The notes under the pieces: generated by a model
Told to the model about the DNA's origin: nothing
The model's input: the letters and a program-made list of their open reading frames with translations, nothing else
Database searches by the model: none
Source of the DNA: Cephalotus follicularis
Taxonomy: Eukaryota > Streptophyta > Magnoliopsida > Oxalidales > Cephalotaceae
Assembly (NCBI GenBank): GCA_001972305.1
Contig: BDDD01000883.1
Span: 1-64,000 of the forward strand
Direction: 5' to 3'
DNA: 64,000 nt
Position numbers and translations under genes: made by a program
Shown: positions 34,663 through 44,876 of the stretch, one piece after another
Layout: every line of letters starts with the position of its first letter
Position numbering within the stretch: position 1 is the stretch's first letter

Positions 34663-35733
34663 TTGGCAACCAATATCACTGCGATTATTTTGCAACCCAA
34701 GGTTCCAAAGTATAAAGATCTTGGATGCCCGACAATATCTTGTGTTATAGGTAACACAAAAAGCGAACATGCTTTGCCTGATTTAGGAACGAGTATGAAT
34801 TTGTTGCCTTCTTCAGTTTTTGAGCAACTTGGTTTAGAAGAGTTGCGCCCGACCACGATGACAATGCAATTAGCTGATAGGTCGGTGAAAATACCTAGAT
34901 GGAAAATTGAGGATGTTTTAATCAAGGTTTGTGAGTTTTTCTTTCCCGTCGACTTTGTCGTATTAGATACCCAACCTGTTGTGAATATCAAAGATCAAAT
35001 CCCAGTTATCCTTGGTAGACCATTCTTGGCCACTAGTAATGCGTTGATCAATTGCCGAAGTGGTCTCATGAAGTTGAGTTTTAGAAAGTCGTCAATGGAC
35101 TTTAACATTTTCTGTTTGGGGAAGCAGTCAGCTGATTTTGATGAAGTCTACATGATACGTTTGATTCCTGACACCATTGACTCTGATTTTCACATCGACT
35201 TTGATCACGACCTCATTGAGGGTACGAGAGAATTCGAGAAAACAAAAGCTACCCAAAAGGAAATGTTAACTTGGTTGGAAAATGAGGAAGCGTTAACGTG
35301 GCTGGAAAATAAGATAAATGAGCCAACTTCGGATAGTGAATGGGATCATCTATCCCATTACACACACAAACTCGCCACACCTGACCAAACGTATTTTGAC
35401 AAAGATTTTGATAAAGACTTCATGGAATGTGTAAGGGAATTCGAGGAATTGGAGGTGACGCAAAAGGAAATTCTGAGTTGGTTAGACGATGGTAATCAAT
35501 GGGACGATCTGTCCCATTTCACTCATAAGCTTAGCACACCGTCTCACCCTCACACAATCCTCAAAAATGACTTTTCCACTACCAAAGACCAAATAGGATG
35601 GAGGGTGTGCATTCGTATGGACCAAATGTTTGACTGGTTGGTTGACCATGAATATTCTTGTTCTCTTGATGGTTTTTATTGGTGGAAATCTTGTTGGGAT
35701 TGTTCTCATATTGTGAAAATTGTTTTCCCCTGA
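34663..35733 (+). CDS. Athila-type aspartic protease frame with duplicated C-terminal module
   Basis: A 356-codon open frame. Residues about 30-135 are a retropepsin-like domain: CVIGNTKSEHALPDLGTSMNLLPSSVF holds the active-site D-(L)-G-T (usual Athila DLGAS), later VILGRPFLATSNALI with the conserved GRPFL. The rest is acidic and contains two related stretches (REFEKTKATQKEMLTWLE...WDHLSHYTHKLATP and REFEELEVTQKEILSWLD...WDDLSHFTHKLSTP). It ends in CSLDGFYWWKSCWDC. The protease would process gag. This is the best kept gene of the element, but the upstream frame is broken. Confidence 0.8.
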   Translation: MATNITAIILQPKVPKYKDLGCPTISCVIGNTKSEHALPDLGTSMNLLPSSVFEQLGLEELRPTTMTMQLADRSVKIPRWKIEDVLIKVCEFFFPVDFVVLDTQPVVNIKDQIPVILGRPFLATSNALINCRSGLMKLSFRKSSMDFNIFCLGKQSADFDEVYMIRLIPDTIDSDFHIDFDHDLIEGTREFEKTKATQKEMLTWLENEEALTWLENKINEPTSDSEWDHLSHYTHKLATPDQTYFDKDFDKDFMECVREFEELEVTQKEILSWLDDGNQWDDLSHFTHKLSTPSHPHTILKNDFSTTKDQIGWRVCIRMDQMFDWLVDHEYSCSLDGFYWWKSCWDCSHIVKIVFP

Positions 35734-36005
35734 TGTGTATTTAGGATTGACAAGATAGGCATAGGAGATGCATTTAAATGTTCTTGTTCTATACATGGAT
35801 TTTATTGGTGGACATCCTATTGGGATAATCTCTATATTGTTAATAATATGCTTTCATCTGGTATGTTTGAGTTTACTAAGACAGGTATTGGAGACGCGTT
35901 TAAAGTGAACAGGCAACGAGCAATAATGTGTTTACAATTTTCAGCTGCACCAACGAAAGAGGCCAATGACTTTCATGAACCTCGGTATTTTGAGCCTCCA
36001 TGATT
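35734..36005 (+). pseudogene. Short pol C-terminal remnant
   Basis: After the stop, the frame repeats the previous tail (CSIHGFYWWTSYWDN against CSLDGFYWWKSCWDC) and then reads GIGDAFKVNRQR, which matches the FKVNGQRLK motif that ends Athila/Tat integrases. RT, RNase H and the integrase core are therefore absent between the protease and the extreme end of pol. Confidence 0.65.
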
Positions 36006-36939
36006 ATATCCGGTAAACCCGACCCCCATTTTTATTTATTAATTGCATTGTTTCACATATATTTGCTCATTCATTGTCATTTTTATTGTGATTTTCATTG
36101 CATTGAGGACAATGCAAACAAAATTCATTTTAATTTTCAAAGTAGGAATAGAAAAATAATGCATATTTTACCTCATTGAATTCAGTCTTGGTTTATAGCC
36201 TATTTGATTCGAGTAATTAAACCTAAGGGGTGTTTTACACCTAATTCCTTAAAGCCAATTGGTTTGAGAGTAACTGGTTGAAAGCTCGCTACATAGGTCT
36301 TATAGAAAGCTTAAGAAATCAAGACATGACACGAATTTAAATTGGTAAAAATTCGAAGCTACTTAGTAATTTGGGTGTCTGGTGTTTGCTTTATCCATGT
36401 CATTCAAACCAAAAGTAGTAGAGGAATGAGTTGAATGAAAAGAAAAAGAAAGGAAAAATATGCGCGTAGGTGCTAAAGTTCTTTGTCCGACTCAAAACTA
36501 GGATTTTATGTTGCTAAGAATGTATATCTTGATTTGTAAAATGTGTGGAAAAATAGAAAATTTTGGTAGAGCTCCTTAATTGAGATGTGTTTTGATTTTA
36601 GAACTTGAAACGAGATAATAAAATTCAATTATGGGGGTGTTCTATGAATTTCTAAGTGGAGATACATTTTGCCTATTGTCAAAGTTTTGATGAACTGGAT
36701 TTTGTGTGTTTATTCACTGGAAAACACTCGCGAGACTGAAACTCGTCCACTATGGCCACCTATGGGTTTAAATGCTTGTTGCCTATGCTAAATGCAATCG
36801 TGATTCCTACAAAAGTGAGTTAGGTTTTTGTTTTTGTTTATGTTTTCATGTTTTTGTTTTAGTTGTAGTTTTTGTGTTCTTGTTTTAGCTTTTCATTTTG
36901 TTTGCTTGAGGACAAGCAAAATCTAAGTATGAGGGTATT
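36006..36939 (+). other. Athila-type 3' untranslated region and polypurine tract
   Basis: No gene. It contains two copies of TTGAGGACAA (near 36105 and 36906). The second lies in GAGGACAAGCAAAATCTAAGTATGAGGG, the usual 3' end of Athila/Tat internal regions. The purine stretch before TG at 36940 primes plus-strand synthesis. Confidence 0.75.
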
Positions 36940-37660
36940 TGTTTAGCATAAAAATATGTTATTTTTAATGATTTATTTATAATATTTTTATGCTTAGAAT
37001 AGACTGTTGTGATTGTGTTTATTTGATTTTCAGGTATTATGTTTATTTTTTAGAAATAAGCGAAAATGAAGCTAAAATGCTACTTTTCGAGTTGAAATGG
37101 TTTGAAGTCAAAAATTGGTTAAAGAGTGCACCCACTTAAACGAGAGAAGTCAAAATTTAATGCTTATAAAGTGTTGAATATTGAACTCATTTTGTTCATA
37201 GAATTATTTGGAGCACTTTTCGTTCTTGGGTCGATTCATTCTAAAGCTTCGACGAAGAGATATTACATAAAGACAAATGTTGAAATACGTAGAGCCCACT
37301 ACTTACATCATCATGACATCAGCGCTTGCATATATATACTAGAAATTGTGACGTCGCATGCGTGTTGTCATCCAGACGTCTTCAGTTCAGCCCATGCGCG
37401 CCAAAAAGCGCTCCATGCATGCATACAACTGCAGAGTCCAGCCCATGAAGTCATGCACACAAGAGTCTATGCATGCATACATGTCCATTCCAAAAAGCCA
37501 TGCGTCACAAACCATCAGCAGCCTGCAAAAGTCCATGCAACCAAATCTCATGCGTGTACCATGCATGCCAAATACAGAGAGAACGCGTATGTGGCAGATG
37601 CAGAATAATAAAGAGCGCCACACGTTATTAATTTGTGTCTTAGGTTTTAGAGTCTATTTA
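36940..37660 (+). repeat. Athila-type 3' LTR, first piece
   Basis: It starts TGTTTAGCATAAAAATATG after the polypurine tract. It has a TATATATA at about 37329 next to TGACGTCGCATGCG, then about nine CATGC(A/G) motifs at 37358-37570, some as CATGCATGCAT. The open frame 37126-37608 over this stretch has no domain. The LTR breaks at about 37660, where the Harbinger end begins, and resumes at about 50959. Confidence 0.8.
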
Positions 37661-37661
37661 G

Positions 37662-38282
37662 TAATGTTGTGTGTTTTGGGAAAGTGCTTTTAATAAAAAT
37701 GCTTTTGTCAAAAGTGCTGTGAGGAAGCTGTAAGCGTTTGGTAAGTTTAATATAAAAGTGCTTCTGCAGTAAATATGAGTTTGGTAAATATATTTTTGAA
37801 ACTGCTGTGGACATTTAAAATGACTAAAATAAACATGAAATTATAAATGTTTATTTTGATTAGTTATTGATAACAAACCTAAATAAAATTCATATTATCC
37901 ATAATTTTTGTCCTTTAAATTGTGAATTTAGATTATTTATCACTTTTCTTTGTCAAATATTAAAATTCATAACAATTCTTATCAAGTTACATCATTTATG
38001 TCAGAGACGGATTCATATCATTTTTTTTATATTGGAGAAATTTATTAAAAAATATATAAATTAGATTTTTTATCAACAAAACAAATATTCATACGCTACC
38101 TACCATGTATATATGTCTCTATATATCAATATGATAATGAATAATATTACATAAGATGATTAATACATTAACGATACCAAAAATTTTATAATAATTGTTA
38201 AGTTACATAAATAATGCAAAAATACATAATAATGTTAACAATATCAGAAAATAAAAAATATCATGAAGGATATGTTATTAAA
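37662..38282. other. Harbinger 3' flank, AT-rich
   Basis: No gene is recognised. The terminal part has repeated AAAAGTGCT and AGTGCTTTT words (37685-37765), common near ends of this superfamily. The rest is AT-rich with only short chance frames. Confidence 0.6.
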
Positions 38283-39147
38283 CTACGAGTAATTCTATCA
38301 CGATAAATTTTCATTTCTCTTCCTTCCCTTTGTGATATAGTTTGAGACCATTCAGGCTCATTTTGCACATCCCCCAATTCATCTTTAAGTACAAATGTAG
38401 GATTGTCATCAAACTCTGCAAAATGACGATCTTGTGTTGTGTTTTTTTCTAATAAAATTATGTAAGGTCATTGTTGTTGTCACAATTTTAAATTATCTAT
38501 CAAGTGGGTATGAAGGAATAGTCTTAATAATATTCCACTTCTTTTTCCATACTCCAAATGCTCGTTCAATTACACTACTGAGTGATGAATGAGCAGAGTT
38601 AAAAATCTCTTCTGGACTTACAGTTGATCTCCCAAGTTGAAAATCAGGTAGATGATATCTCTCTCCTTTGTATGGTGAAATATAAACCTTTCGTGGAGGA
38701 TATCCAGAATCAACCAAGTAAAATTTACCTACAAATAATTTTGATAGAAATAAACTGAATTTAAAAACAATGTTATTATACATAACAAATTTAAAATTTA
38801 AAGGTTATATAAATTACCATCAGGTGGATGGGGAAAATTAAGCGTTGGATCACGCAGAGCGACATAAAATATTCTTGTATCATGTGCGGAGCCTTCCCAA
38901 CCAGCCCAACAAAAGGTGAATTGCATGTCAAAATCACAGGCTGCCATCACATTTTGTGTCGGAATTCCCTTTCTCCCAATATATGGAATAGCTTCAAGAG
39001 GACTTATGCATACAGGAACATGGACACCTTCAATGGCTCCAAGACAATCCTACATTATTTTACAAATAAATTATATGTACTATCTAGAAAAGATTAATTA
39101 TAAATATATAATCTCAAGTTATTTGGATTAAATAATACCTTAAAGTG
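38283..39147 (-). pseudogene. Harbinger DDE transposase (DDE_Tnp_4), C-terminal two thirds
   Basis: From 39147: HFK, intron (GT...AG, about 39138-39052), DCLGAIEGVHVPV, IPYIGRKG, QNVMAACDFDMQFTF, WEGSAHDTRIF, intron (about 38817-38735), YLVDSGYPP, PYKGERYHLP, IFN.AHSSLSSVIERAFGVWKKKW, IPSYP, then a stop and TMTLHNFIRKK to about 38283. The first catalytic Asp (usual GALDGTHI) is Glu here; the second (HDTR) and the Glu (VIERAFG) are kept. The helix-turn-helix N-terminus is missing because the frame ends at the truncated gypsy-3 LTR. Confidence 0.88.
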
Positions 39148-41244
39148 CGGGTAGTTTAACAAATAAGATCTGTAATGCAGATAAGTTTGGGTGATACTCT
39201 GGCCAACTCCTGGCACACAGGATCCCTACCGTAGTCGGTGACCATCGGCCATCACTCGACTACCGGCAATAAGCATAGACAAACAATTCAAGCATTTCAA
39301 TAATATTATTACATGTATCAGCAATATGCAATATAAAAGTGGTTTTCTTTAGAAACATATAACAAGTCATTTATCGTACATCTCTTCGGAGGAAAACGAT
39401 ATCAATATAATAATGGTCCTCGCTTTGGAGAACAAAACAGATGGTACCTCTCATAGGAGGAAAATCAATAATTTCTTTTAACTATAGGTTTTCATTTGAA
39501 AATGATAGTTAATATCATAATTTGGGTACATAGCCCCTAGTTGGTTTCAATTATCGAAATACAAGTGGCAGTGGTGTTAAATGACTCCAAAACAGTATAT
39601 ACTAATATGACAGTGGCATATTCAGTAGTAATAACACAAATCACTAGCAATGCAAGGATTCACAATAATAGCATTTCAAAGCCATTCATATGCAACTCGC
39701 ACAAGGAGTGCGTACGTTGTTTAGTTTTGGAATGTAATTGTATATGAGGCCAGGATTAACTGTTCTAGTCATCCAAATGGAGGTCAGGTTCATTACATTC
39801 AAAATTGAGGCCTTAACAGACCTATATTAGCAAATTTTATCCAGGATAGTCGGCTGCCTTCAAAAGTAGCCGGCTGCTTTGGTTCAGTAGTCGACTGCTT
39901 TGCCTTGGCAGTCGACTGGATAGGGTTGAGTAGTCGACTGCCATGAAGAACAGTCGACTACTTCTGCCCAGAAAATGTACGCAGTAGTAGTTTGTATATT
40001 TCTCAATCCAAATTCAATACAATCAAAGCATGTAACAATGCAGAAAAATAACATACATGATATGCATGATCATATCTTACAAAACATATCGTTACCCCTA
40101 CCTTAAATCGCTATCCCAAGATCAATTGGAATGATCTTTCTCTTTGAGTTTCCAAAGTATTTTCCATAACAATCTTTCAATTCCAGCAGGTTCAATCTAT
40201 GTATGCATGTTTATGGACAGATGCATTAGTACCAGTAGGTTTCAGTAAATACTTATAATAACTACAATTCCAACAGTAGCTTAATCATCAAGTTCCCTAA
40301 GTCTTAACTTCCATTTAACAACTTCCTTTGAACTCTATGTCAACTATTATTCAATCTCGGATTCATTGATCTTAATGTGTTGACAGAAGGTATACATGTG
40401 CTTAGGGAAGTCAGTAAGTTTATATCATTCTAACTAACAACAACAATAATCCAATTAGAGGTATAATCTCCATTTATACTTGAACCATTATTACTTTCAA
40501 TCTCTATTCTAGAAGCTGTTGATTCCTAACCAAGTTAACAGAAGACATTAACAATCTCCTAGTTATACTATCATCATTTAACAGTGAGTTCGAATTAAGG
40601 ACTTACCAAGAACTCCAAAGCTTCAATTCTATTCCTCGAGCTCTAATATTCCCCAATGCAAGCTTTCAATAATCCCAGCAACTCTCCTCAATTTTTCAGT
40701 GTTTCTAACACTCACTCTCAGCTCATGCACAACTGATATAAGCCTTGAATTCGCCAGATTCCTTACTCTGCTTTCCTCTCATTCTTCTCTCTCTCACATG
40801 CACTCCTCATTCTCACCTTTCTCTCTTTTGATTCTTGCAGGTTGCAAGTCTGTAATTGCAGATGGAATAGAGGGCATGCAAGCACTCTAATTTGCATGTT
40901 CTGGCAGGTGGTGACACGCATTTCGCATGCATGCCACATTTAGAACACTTGGCTTCCCTGTCACTGCGCCTGCCAGGCGCCTGTGCAGGACCATTCCAGT
41001 CGACTGGATGCATGGAGCAGTCGACTGCCCACTCACGCCTCAGACAGTTGACTGATCCCCTGTGACAGTCAGCTGTCGAGCTGTTTTAGGGTTTCATAAG
41101 TTGGATACTTCACCAATTGTACATCCCTCCGTTCCAAGCATTTACCAATCATAAAAATTATTATAACTGGACATTAATTCAAATGAGTGCACATTTTATT
41201 AATCATTATTACAATGTACACGAATTGAATTTGCGGTTATTACA
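39148..41244 (-). repeat. gypsy-3 3' LTR, truncated
   Basis: It aligns without gaps to 45509-47605. The element-strand start is TGTAATAACCGC at 41244. At 39148 it stops against Harbinger exon sequence. It contains GTCGAC/GCCGGC-type palindromes at 39848-39960 and 40999-41075, and a hairpin at 39229-39266. Confidence 0.92.
39848..41075. repeat. CAGTCGACTG palindromes in gypsy-3 LTR
   Basis: GTCGAC cores at 39890, 39911, 39933, 39953, 40999 and 41020, with variants AGTCGGCTG, AGCCGGCTG and AGTTGACTG. The partner LTR has the same set near 46209-46321 and 47360-47436. There the copy at 47408 is CAGTCGACTG where this LTR has CAGTTGACTG, a CG to TG change. Confidence 0.85.
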
Positions 41245-41257
41245 TTCCCCCCTCCTT
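41245..41257 (-). promoter_or_regulatory. gypsy-3 polypurine tract
   Basis: The plus strand TTCCCCCCTCCTT gives AAGGAGGGGGGAA on the element strand, abutting the 3' LTR. Confidence 0.85.
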
Positions 41258-41296
41258 AAAGAAAATTCGTCCTCGAATTTAGCCCTTACATTACAT

Positions 41297-41959
41297 TCAG
41301 AACAAGTGGGGAAATGTCTTCCGCATTTCGTCCTCCCGCTCCCACGTAGCTTCCTCCGCTCCGAGAAAACGCCATAGTATTTTGACCATAGGGATGGTCT
41401 TGTTTCTCATAACCTTTTCCGTGCGATCCACAATCCTCGTCGGCCTTTCTTCATAAGTCAATCTAGGGCTAATGAATCCATGATCGTAGCTCAAAATGTG
41501 AGATGGGTCGGGTACGTGTTTTCGTAACATGGAAACATGAAATACGTTACGCACGTCCGACAAGCTAGGCGGTAGTGCAATATGGTATGCTACCTCCCCC
41601 ACTCTCTCAAGTATCTCATAAGGTCCAATATACCTTGGAGCTAACTTCCCTTTGAGACCAAAACGGTGTATCCCTTTCGAAGGCGAGATCTTCAAGAAAA
41701 CATGATCTCCCTTCTCAAACTCTAGCTTCCTTCTCTTGGTATCGGCGTAACTCTTCTGCCGACTTTGTGCAGCTAGCAATATCTTCTTGATCATCTCCAC
41801 TTTATCAGTGGTCTCTTGTACCAAGTCCGGTCCAAGTACTTGTCTCTCACCTACCTCGTCCCAGCAAATAGGTGATCTGCACTTTCTTCCACGCAAAGCT
41901 TCATAGGGAGCCATTCCAATGCTGGTGTGAAAACTGTTGTTGTAAGAGAACTCAATCAA
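41297..41959 (-). pseudogene. gypsy-3 integrase C-terminus with chromodomain
   Basis: A 220-codon open frame beginning within the integrase: [79 protein letters not shown] and the chromodomain-like IVDRTEKVMRNK, VKILWR, EEATWEREDEMRKTFPHLF. The zinc-binding domain and catalytic core are absent because of the deletion at about 41960, so it has no integrase activity. This stretch itself has no stop. Confidence 0.88.
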
Positions 41960-42983
41960 TGACGGGATAATTTTCCTCGTACGGCTTCAACTTCCTCGAT
42001 GCGTATGCAATCACCCTACCATGTTGCATAAGAACGCATCCCAATCCTTTCCCAGAAGCATCAGTGTAGAGAGTAAATCCCTCATTACCCTCCGGTAATG
42101 CCAATACTGGAGCCGAAATCAACCGACTCTTCAACTCTTGGAAACTTGCCTCATAAAAATCATCCCACACAAAGTTGGACTTCTTCTAAGTCAACTGTGT
42201 CAGTGGTGTAGCAAGCTTCAAAAATCCTTTGATAAAACTCCGGTAGTAGCCAGCCAATCCCAAGAAACTACGAACCTCCGTAACGTTCTCCAGTTGGGGC
42301 CAATCAACAATACTTTCTATCTTCGAAGGATCCACTGACAATCCTTCACTCGACACAATGTGACCTAGCAACGTCACGTGATCCAGCCAGAACTCGTACT
42401 TGCTGAATTTGGCGTACAATTGTTCCTTCTGTAGTGTCTGCAATACAATACGCAAATGCTGCATGTGTTCCTCAATGCTCTTTGAGTAGATCAGGATGTC
42501 ATCTAGGAATATAACGACAAACTGGTCCAGGTAAGGTTGGAACACTCTTTTCATCAAACACATAAAGGCTGCAGGAGCGTTTGTCAAACCAAACGGCAGT
42601 ATCAGAAACTCCTAGTGCCCATATCTGGTTCGAAATGCAATCTTCTTCACATCACCTTCTCGGATCCTCAACTGATGATAGCCTGTTCTTAGGTCAAGCT
42701 TGGAGAATACAGTTGAGCCTTGCAGTTGGTCGAACAACTCCTCAATATGTGGTAGAGGATACTTGTTCTTCACCGTCACTTGATTCAGCAGCCTGTAGTC
42801 AATGCATAGCCGCATCGATCCATCCTTCTTCTTTACAAACAGTAACGGTGCTCCCCATGGTGATACACTCGGTCTGATAAATCCTTTGTCCAGATAATCC
42901 TGCAATTGAACTTTCAATTCCTTCAGTTCGGCAGGAGCCATTCGGTACGGTGCTCTGGATATAGGAGTAGTTCCAGGCAACAA
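41952..42983 (-). pseudogene. gypsy-3 reverse transcriptase and start of RNase H
   Basis: 42983-42612: [62 protein letters not shown] then a stop. 42587-42186: LTNAPAAFM, catalytic [24 protein letters not shown], then a stop. 42170-41952: RNase H start with [30 protein letters not shown], where it ends abruptly in integrase sequence. The active-site Asp pair is kept. Two stops and the deletion disable it. Confidence 0.9.
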
Positions 42984-44771
42984 TTAAATACTGAACTCTA
43001 TATCCCTCTCCGGTGGCAACGAAGTGAGTTCATCTGGAAACACATCAAGAAAATCACATACAACAGGCACTTGTTCAATACTAGGCGTACCTTTCGTATG
43101 ATCAATCACATACGCCAGATAGCCTTCACATCCTTGCTTGAGATATTTCTGTGCTCGAGTATAGGAAATGATCGGAGCAGTAACATTCTTCTCTCCGATA
43201 AACTTGCACTCAGTCCCATCTTGCAGATAAAATGTCATCATCTTGTTGTAGCAGTCAACATAAGCATGATGAGCATACATCCAGTCCATCCCCAAGATTA
43301 CATCTAAATCTCAGATAGGTAACACTATCAGGTCAGGAGATAATTCAATCCCAGCTACCACGATCTCACAATCTTTCAAAACAGTATCAGATAGAAGACA
43401 AGTACCCGCAGGGGTACTCACTTCCAATACATAAGGTAGTCTAGAAGTAATGCCATGTAAATTGCGAGCAAATCCAGATGCAATGAATGAATGCGTCGCA
43501 CCAGGGTCAATCAATACAGGAGCTAATATGCCAGATATATAGATAGTACCTCCCATAATAGTAGTAGATTTTGGCACATCATCTTTAGATAAGGTGTAGA
43601 CCCTACCTTTCACAATTCCCTTTCCGGTGTCTCTCCGCGGTTGAGCCGCCGCAACACTACCACTAGCACCAGCACTTCCCTGTTGGTCGCGTGCTTGATC
43701 CCTCATCTTTGGACAACTGTTCATTATGTGATCCTGCGAACCACACCTCAAGCATTTCCCCAACTTCTTCCAGCAATCGGTCTCATCATGGTTCTGACGA
43801 CCGCAAAAAGCACATCCACCTGTATTCTGTTGACTGTTTCGGCCCGGAGTCCTTGATCGTGTGCGTCGAGAACCTCCTTGCCCTCTGTTGTCAGATCTGG
43901 TTGACTTAGCAAGATTATTGCTTCCCTGCCCCTGTGACTCTACGACCCTTGATTGATTAGTACGAGTCCGTTCTGCCATTCTCTCATTAGCATCGGCTTC
44001 CAAAATCATCGCTCTCTCAACAACTTCAACAAACGAGGTCAGCTGCAACATCAACAATTTAGACCTGATGTCTGGTCGAAGGCCTTTCAGGAACCTCCGG
44101 ATCATCCGTGACTCACCCTCCACAAGATAAGGCGTGTGTCTTGCCAGCTCCACAAATCTGGTTTGGTACTGAGCTACCGTCATGTCTCCTTGACGTAACT
44201 CCATCAATTCTGTCTCCCATCGGTCACGCTCTATCTGTGGCACATAGGCCTCAAGAAACTCGGACTGGAATCTGTCCCAAGTCCTGTCAAGTCCACGGGC
44301 TTCCCATTTAGCTTCAGTCCTTTCCCACCAGTAAGTTGCCTCGCCCCACAAGCGGTACACAGCAAAATTGAGCTTCTGGTCATCAGTGCATTCCAGAACA
44401 GCAAATATCTTCTCTAAGTCTCTTATCCACCGCTCGGCAACAGTAGCATTCAGTTCACCGTTGGAAGTCGGAGGATTCTGTCTCATGAACCGCTCCAAAT
44501 CTCTGCCAAAACCAACAGCATGACAAGCATCGGGTGCTTGCTGATATGCCCGGTTAGCCTCGTACATTTGTCGGATCAGTTCCATGTTCGCTGCATTTGC
44601 TTGCATCTGCTGTCGGAAAAGATCAGCCAAGTGGTCAAAATTACTCCTCTCGTCATGCGCTGGAGGAACATTCACTCCTTCATTCATTGGCGGAACATTT
44701 TTAGGTACTGGCGGAGCATTGATCCCCTCGTCAGCCCTACGCCTTCCCCTTCTTCCTCTTCGGAGATCCAT
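42984..44771 (-). pseudogene. gypsy-3 gag and protease
   Basis: The 486-codon frame 44771-43311 opens MDLRRGRRGRRR and contains the gag core (WIRDLEKIF, ATYWWERTE, FLEAYVP, ELMELRQGDMTVAQY), two CCHC-like knuckles (CAFCGRQNHDETDC and CLRCGSQDHIMNSC) and the protease start with LIDPGATHSFIA, where Pro takes the place of the Ser or Thr of the usual DSGA/DTGA. A single TGA at about 43310 precedes DLDVILGMDWMYAHHA. The frame then runs 43295-42984 to another stop after RDIEFSI. Apart from these stops the gene is intact. Confidence 0.92.
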
Positions 44772-44861
44772 TCAGTTTCCTATGTGGAATGACATAATCA
44801 TTAGGAAACAATTCACTTAATCTTCCGAGAAACTTATCCCAGCTTAGCATATATGGAATAT

Positions 44862-44873
44862 GCTCTGATACCA
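44862..44873 (-). promoter_or_regulatory. gypsy-3 primer binding site
   Basis: TGGTATCAGAGC on the element strand, three bases inside the 5' LTR end. It is a perfect initiator-Met tRNA complement. Confidence 0.93.
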
Positions 44874-44876
44874 TGC

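Noticed and set aside
37126-37608. 160-codon frame in the Athila-type LTR
   Set aside because: Its His/Ala-rich translation comes from repeated CATGCA words. No domain.
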